A stretch of 8,974 bases of DNA from Gemmatimonadota bacterium (lineage in GTDB: Bacteria > Gemmatimonadota > Gemmatimonadetes > Gemmatimonadales > GWC2-71-9): assembly GCA_017889745.1 (NCBI GenBank), contig JAGGAG010000155.1, forward strand, positions 1-8,974, written 5' to 3'. Each line of letters starts with the position of its first letter. The first letter of the stretch is position 1. Shown in pieces: positions 6,377-8,974 of the stretch. The translations under genes were made by a program, and so were the position numbers. The notes below the pieces were generated by a model that was not told where the DNA came from, did no database searches, and saw only the letters and a list, made by a program, of their open reading frames with translations.

Positions 6377-7037
6377 TCACGGCGACCGTGGCGAACCCGA
6401 ACCACTGCAGCATGTAGCTCCTGTGCGGGCCGTCGTCGAGTGGCGGCGGCTCGAGGCGGCGGGGCCAGGCCGGCTGGCCTGCCGCCGGCGTCGCGAAGAG
6501 CAGGACGTTCATCACCGGGTAGGGCAGTTCACCCCGCAGCGCGTCGAGTTCCAGTTCCTTCCACGTCACCCGGCCATCTCGCAGCAGCGGCCGGCCCCGA
6601 CCGGTCCGGGCGGGTATCGCCCGGGCGATGCCGCTGATCGACTGCGCTCCCGGCTCGCCGAGCGAGTCCAGTTGCGGCACCGAGATCCCGTCCGGCGACG
6701 GCACGAATCCGCGGACCACGAGGACGGCTGAGTCGCCCCGCGCGCCCCGCAGCGGCGTCACGACCACCACCCCCGGCGCGCCCAGCAGCACCTGGCCGCG
6801 GAGCAGCATGTCGTGCGCGAAATCGAAGCTGCCGCGCGCCGTCACCCGGCGGTCCGCCAGGCTCTCGATGCCCGCGCGCTCGAGGTCGAGCGGCGGCATC
6901 TGCCGGGCGTGCTGCGCGGCGGCATTCCCCGCGCGGCGGGCAATGAGTCTCGCACGCTGCCAGAGCCCCAGCCGGACGCACACGGCGGCCACCAGGAGCA
7001 TCAGGGCCACGAACAGGATGCGCGCACGAGGTGACAT
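6273..7037 (-). CDS. SURF1 family cytochrome c oxidase assembly protein
   Basis: The product is 254 aa, on the minus strand. It has the SURF1 layout: an N-terminal membrane segment (residues ~6-23) followed directly by 'LGLWQ' (23-27), a periplasmic domain with 'GSFDF', 'VVTPLRG' and 'VLVVRGFVP' (~69-113), and 'GPHRSYMLQWFGFA' (203-216) leading into a second membrane segment (~212-228) ending in Arg-rich 'LRRRQ'. SURF1 assists insertion of haem a into subunit I of aa3-type cytochrome c oxidase. The last ~24 residues are a low-complexity tail lying over the dipeptidase gene. No oxidase, haem-synthesis or cox genes lie in this window, although SURF1 is often beside them. There is no obvious Shine-Dalgarno before the ATG at 7037. 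The start is supported by correct placement of the first membrane segment. Confidence 0.88.
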   Translation of the reverse strand: MSPRARILFVALMLLVAAVCVRLGLWQRARLIARRAGNAAAQHARQMPPLDLERAGIESLADRRVTARGSFDFAHDMLLRGQVLLGAPGVVVVTPLRGARGDSAVLVVRGFVPSPDGISVPQLDSLGEPGAQSISGIARAIPARTGRGRPLLRDGRVTWKELELDALRGELPYPVMNVLLFATPAAGQPAWPRRLEPPPLDDGPHRSYMLQWFGFATVAVIMALIALRRRQAAGWSEPTAASTAATGPPPARLP

Positions 7038-7187
7038 GGCTGTCTGGGCGAGAGGACATTGCGGCGCTGTCCCGGGCTGGAGCCCCGGGGGGTGACAAAG
7101 ATATCGCCGGAGGCGGCGTGGTCCGACCCTTGCCTTGCCTGACGGTGATTATCAATTCACCCGGACCTGTTTGTGAGGCGATCTCCC

Positions 7188-7787
7188 ATGTTCCGCCGAC
7201 TCGCAGTAGCCGCGCTCGCGATCATGATGTCGTCCCAGCTCGAGGCGCAGGTGCCCCGCAAGGGCATCGCGGAGGTGCAGCCGTCACGGCGGGGCGGTGT
7301 TTGGGGCAGCATCGGGTTCGGCGCCGGTATGGAAAATGTCGACCTCGACGGCGACGCCCTCGGATACAGTGACGCCTTCTGGCGCCCGACGTTTGACTTC
7401 CGGCTCGGCGGCACGGTGAAGCAGACGCTGCGGCTGGGTGGCGAGGTGTTCGTGTGGACCAACTATCAGGGCGGCTTCACCGAAACGCTGGTCACGCTGA
7501 TGCCGATCCTGCAGGTGTACCCGGTCAAGACGGCGGGGCTCAATTTCCGGGGCGGCGTGGGCTACGCCTGGAGCAGCGTCAGCGACAACTACTACTACGG
7601 CTACACGACCGGCGACAATGGGTTCGGCACACTGCTTGGCGTCGGCTGGGAGTTCCCGGTGAGCTCCAAGTTCTTCATCACGCCAGGGGTAGACTGGTAC
7701 CAGCAATGGTACGGCGGTGGGACCTATCCGGGATACACGGAGCGCATCATCAACTTCAGCGTGAGCATCGGATTACAGGGCGGGTGA
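7188..7787 (+). CDS. Small outer-membrane beta-barrel-like protein, function unknown
   Basis: The product is 199 aa. ATG 7188 is preferred over GTG 7173 because GAGG (7175-7178) lies at proper spacing before it and the signal peptide then starts cleanly (residues 1-20, cleavage after LEA). The mature protein alternates polar and hydrophobic residues and is rich in Gly, Tyr and Trp: 'GVWGSIGFGAGM', 'FDFRLGGTVKQTLRLGGE', 'LNFRGGVGYAW', 'FGTLLGVGWEFPV' and the ending 'INFSVSIGLQGG'. This pattern suggests eight or so transmembrane beta strands closing at the C-terminus, although the final residue is Gly and not the usual Phe. A pore, adhesin or lipid-modifying role cannot be chosen. It is transcribed away from SURF1, and the 150-base gap between them should hold both promoters, neither of which I could place convincingly. 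Confidence 0.75.
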   Translation: MFRRLAVAALAIMMSSQLEAQVPRKGIAEVQPSRRGGVWGSIGFGAGMENVDLDGDALGYSDAFWRPTFDFRLGGTVKQTLRLGGEVFVWTNYQGGFTETLVTLMPILQVYPVKTAGLNFRGGVGYAWSSVSDNYYYGYTTGDNGFGTLLGVGWEFPVSSKFFITPGVDWYQQWYGGGTYPGYTERIINFSVSIGLQGG

Positions 7788-7803
7788 ACGACTTGCGTCA
7801 GGG

Positions 7804-7833
7804 TTGACCGCCCCGGGGAAGGGTCGGTATGTT
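7804..7833 (+). promoter_or_regulatory. Promoter of the tRNA-Leu/tRNA-Thr unit
   Basis: TTGACC (7804-7809, 5 of 6 to consensus) and TATGTT (7828-7833, 4 of 6) are separated by 18 bases. Transcription would start near 7840, a few bases before tRNA-Leu at 7845. This is the best-formed -35/-10 pair in the window. Confidence 0.65.
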
Positions 7834-7844
7834 CGTCCCTCGCC

Positions 7845-7926
7845 GCCCTGGTGGTGAAACTGGTAGACACGCTATCTTGAGGGGGTAGTGCCGAAAGGCA
7901 TCGCGGTTCGAGTCCGCGCCAGGGCA
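7845..7926 (+). tRNA. tRNA-Leu (anticodon GAG)
   Basis: This is an 82-base class II tRNA. Acceptor stem 7845-7851 pairs with 7919-7925 (GCCCTGG/CCAGGGC) and the discriminator is A7926. Anticodon stem 7872-7876 pairs with 7884-7888 around the loop TTGAGGG, with anticodon GAG at 7879-7881, reading CUC and CUU. The long variable arm is TGCC-GAAA-GGCA (7889-7900). The T arm is CGCGG-TTCGAGT-CCGCG. The 3' CCA is not encoded and must be added enzymatically. Confidence 0.96.
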
Positions 7927-7947
7927 TCCCTCAGCACAATTGCAGGC

Positions 7948-8019
7948 GCCACTGTAGCTCAGGGGTAGAGCTCTCGATTCGTAATCGAGCGGTCGTCGGT
8001 TCAAATCCGACCAGTGGCT
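7948..8019 (+). tRNA. tRNA-Thr (anticodon CGT)
   Basis: This is a 72-base tRNA lying 21 bases after tRNA-Leu, in the same transcript. Acceptor stem 7948-7954 pairs with 8012-8018 (GCCACTG/CAGTGGC) and the discriminator is T8019. The D stem is GCTC/GAGC. Anticodon stem CTCGA/TCGAG encloses TTCGTAA, with anticodon CGT at 7980-7982, reading ACG. The T arm is GTCGG-TTCAAAT-CCGAC. CCA is not encoded. Confidence 0.96.
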
Positions 8020-8062
8020 CTCCAGCTCGCAGCGGCGCCCTTCGAACAGCCGCAAGAACGCA

Positions 8063-8102
8063 AACCGGGTGATGGCTTCAGGCCGTCGCCCGGTTCGTTT
8101 TT
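8063..8102 (+). terminator. Intrinsic terminator of the tRNA-Leu/tRNA-Thr unit
   Basis: Bases 8063-8077 pair with 8081-8095 in a continuous 15-bp stem containing three G-U pairs and a 3-base loop. Two bases later a run of five T follows (8098-8102). This is a classic Rho-independent terminator, 43 bases after tRNA-Thr. Confidence 0.88.
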
Positions 8103-8143
8103 CCAGCTCCAGCGGTCCTCCGCCCTCACGCACCCGGGGTGCG

Positions 8144-8149
8144 TAGATT
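8144..8149 (+). promoter_or_regulatory. -10 element placing the CoA-binding gene on a leaderless mRNA
   Basis: TAGATT ends 6 bases before the ATG at 8156, exactly where transcription would start at the A of the start codon. No Shine-Dalgarno is present between the terminator (to 8102) and this ATG, which supports a leaderless transcript. No clear -35 is visible. Confidence 0.45.
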
Positions 8150-8155
8150 GACTGG

Positions 8156-8692
8156 ATGACCACTGAACCCGAAGGCACTGCCTGCGAGTATTCGCCGCAT
8201 GCAGCGCTCTCGCCCGAGGAGCGCCGGGGCTTCCAGGACCCCGTGACCATGCGCCGCATGTTCGGCGAGGTGAAGACGATCGCGGTAGTGGGGTTGTCGC
8301 GCGACCCGGCGAAACCGGGCCACTACGTACCGGCATACCTGCAGCGGGCTGGCTACCGGATCATCCCCGTAAACCCGCACGATTGTACCGTGCTGGGCGA
8401 GCAGGCGTATCCTGACCTGGCAAGTGTGCCGGGCCGGGTGGACCTGGCGCTGGTCTTTCGCCCCGGACCGGCGTGCCTGAAGGTGGCCGAGCAGGCGATC
8501 GCGGCAGGGGTGCCAAGGATCTGGTTCCAGCTCAATATCCCGGCGGGGGAGGGCGCCCGGCGGGCTGCCGCGGCCGGTCTGGAGGTGGTCATGGACCGGT
8601 GCATGATGGTCGAGCACCGGGCGCTGGCAGCCGCCGGCGCTGAGGTGCCGGGGACCACCTCGGGGCTGTCGAAAAGCGAACCTACCGGGTAA
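8156..8692 (+). CDS. CoA-binding domain protein (CoA_binding_2/YccU type)
   Basis: The product is 178 aa with no signal peptide, so it is cytoplasmic. It carries the single Rossmann-like CoA_binding_2 domain: a nucleotide-binding loop 'IAVVGLSRDPAKPGHYV' (residues ~42-58), 'GYRIIPVNP' (~66-74), 'VDLALVFRP' (~95-103), 'GVPRIWFQLNI' (~118-128) and the signature 'DRCMMVEH' (147-154). Proteins of this type bind CoA or acyl-CoA, but a reaction has not been established for most. The ATG at 8156 is chosen because the open frame starts there and a -10 element sits directly before it. The first ~35 residues are an extra N-terminal segment; an ATG at 8249 would give a minimal domain. Residues 157-178 are a Ser/Gly/Pro-rich tail. 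Neighbours are tRNA units with their own terminators, so it is probably a single-gene transcript. Confidence 0.9.
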   Translation: MTTEPEGTACEYSPHAALSPEERRGFQDPVTMRRMFGEVKTIAVVGLSRDPAKPGHYVPAYLQRAGYRIIPVNPHDCTVLGEQAYPDLASVPGRVDLALVFRPGPACLKVAEQAIAAGVPRIWFQLNIPAGEGARRAAAAGLEVVMDRCMMVEHRALAAAGAEVPGTTSGLSKSEPTG

Positions 8693-8695
8693 ACT
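8690..8695 (+). promoter_or_regulatory. Possible -10 of tRNA-Pro overlapping the preceding stop codon
   Basis: TAAACT (4 of 6 to TATAAT) begins with the TAA stop codon of the CoA-binding gene and lies 11 bases before tRNA-Pro, giving a start near 8702. No good -35 is seen 16-18 bases upstream. Cotranscription with the CoA-binding gene is the alternative, because no terminator separates them. Confidence 0.3.
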
Positions 8696-8706
8696 AGGCC
8701 CTCGTA

Positions 8707-8780
8707 CGGGACGTAGCGCAGTCCGGTAGCGCACTGCAATGGGGTTGCAGGGGTCGCGGGTTCAAATCCCGCCGTCCCGA
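8707..8780 (+). tRNA. tRNA-Pro (anticodon GGG)
   Basis: This is a 74-base tRNA. Acceptor stem 8707-8713 pairs with 8773-8779 (CGGGACG/CGTCCCG) and the discriminator is A8780. Anticodon stem CTGCA/TGCAG encloses ATGGGGT, with anticodon GGG at 8741-8743, reading CCC and CCU. The T arm is GCGGG-TTCAAAT-CCCGC. The unusual C1-G72 first pair is typical of bacterial tRNA-Pro. CCA is not encoded. It starts 14 bases after the CoA-binding stop. Confidence 0.96.
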
Positions 8781-8791
8781 TGGAAAAACAG

Positions 8792-8818
8792 AAGCGGCCA
8801 GCACTTGCTGGCCGCTTT
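8792..8818 (+). terminator. Intrinsic terminator after tRNA-Pro
   Basis: Bases 8792-8802 pair perfectly with 8807-8817 in an 11-bp stem with an ACTT loop. It is preceded by AAAAAC and followed by a short interrupted T-rich stretch. The A-rich side could also let it work for the minus-strand gene that ends at 8845. Confidence 0.8.
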
Positions 8819-8844
8819 CGTCTTCTGGCAAGGGTCCTGTTCGG

Positions 8845-8974
8845 CTAGTTGGCCTTTCGCAGTTCGATCGGTCCGTTCACCGTCGAGAGCTCGAGCCGGG
8901 GCCCGCCGTTGCCGATCGTGCCCCGCATGCTGCGCGGCGACATCTTGCCCTGCAGCGTCATGGGGAAGTCGCTG
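8845..8974 (-). CDS. C-terminal end of a DUF4097-type protein, cut by the window edge
   Basis: On the minus strand the frame is open from the window edge to a TAG at 8845-8847, giving the last 42 residues: 'DFPMTLQGKMSPR', 'GTIGNGGPRLELSTVNG' and 'PIELRKAN'. The 'GNGG..L.LSTVNGPIEL' pattern is the repeating strand of DUF4097-type right-handed beta-helix proteins, which often carry an N-terminal signal peptide and act at the cell surface or near anti-sigma factors. Only the end is visible, so the start, length and neighbours are unknown. The stop lies 27 bases from the tRNA-Pro terminator, so the two genes converge. Confidence 0.7.
   Translation of the reverse strand, partial: SDFPMTLQGKMSPRSMRGTIGNGGPRLELSTVNGPIELRKAN

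Noticed and set aside
7071..7089. CCCGGGCT/AGCCCCGGG palindrome in the gap between SURF1 and the beta-barrel gene
   Set aside because: It is short, imperfect and made only of G and C. It could be an operator, but such runs are expected by chance at this base composition.
7130..7158. TTGCCT repeated twice followed by TATCAATT as promoter of the beta-barrel gene
   Set aside because: The available spacings are 14-15 bases or give poor -10 matches; no pair meets both spacing and similarity.
1..8974. CRISPR arrays, insertion sequences, toxin-antitoxin or defence genes
   Set aside because: Looked for on both strands. No regularly spaced repeats, transposase motifs, terminal inverted repeats or defence-type domains were found.

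Overview
This 8,974-base window is GC-rich chromosomal DNA, very probably from a Gemmatimonadota bacterium or a close relative. The base for that inference is the strong G/C bias, the secreted lipoprotein with 'TYAPxPASQ' repeat modules, a DUF4097-type C-terminus, extracytoplasmic hydrolases, and one well-formed promoter that appears leaderless. I see no phage genes, transposase, CRISPR array or plasmid functions. The window reads as ordinary core/accessory chromosome, with one clearly damaged gene.

Layout. (1) 94-720: an exported YceI-family lipid-binding protein. (2) 948-3170: a large lipoprotein with two tandem beta-sandwich modules, a CARDB-like region and a metzincin-type zinc protease domain, closed by a perfect 14-bp terminator hairpin (3199-3229). 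(3) 3245-4695: a PafA-like alkaline phosphatase/phosphodiesterase. All its catalytic residues can be found except the first metal-binding Asp, because the 5' end is missing. An orphan ATG with the start of a signal peptide survives upstream, out of frame. (4) 4692-5057: a YkgJ-type cysteine-cluster protein, coupled to the phosphatase by an ATGA overlap. (5) 5090-6376: an exported M19 membrane dipeptidase with a strong ribosome binding site and a seven-base tandem repeat in its signal-peptide region. (6) 6273-7037, minus strand: SURF1, overlapping the dipeptidase tail to tail. (7) 7188-7787: a small outer-membrane beta-barrel-like protein of unknown function. (8) 7804-8102: a tRNA-Leu(GAG)/tRNA-Thr(CGT) unit with its own promoter and terminator. 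(9) 8156-8692: a CoA-binding-domain protein, probably translated from a leaderless mRNA. (10) 8707-8818: tRNA-Pro(GGG) and its terminator. (11) 8845-8974, minus strand: the last 42 residues of a DUF4097-like protein, cut by the window edge.

Function. Most protein genes encode envelope or exported proteins (YceI, lipoprotein protease, phosphatase, dipeptidase, beta-barrel, SURF1). The protease, phosphatase and dipeptidase would fit extracellular or periplasmic scavenging of peptides and phosphate, but apart from the phosphatase-YkgJ overlap there is no evidence that they are co-regulated. I did not find a convincing new multi-gene system. The most informative observations are the decapitated phosphatase with its fossil start, the heptamer repeat at the dipeptidase start, and the metzincin motif with Ser in place of Gly.
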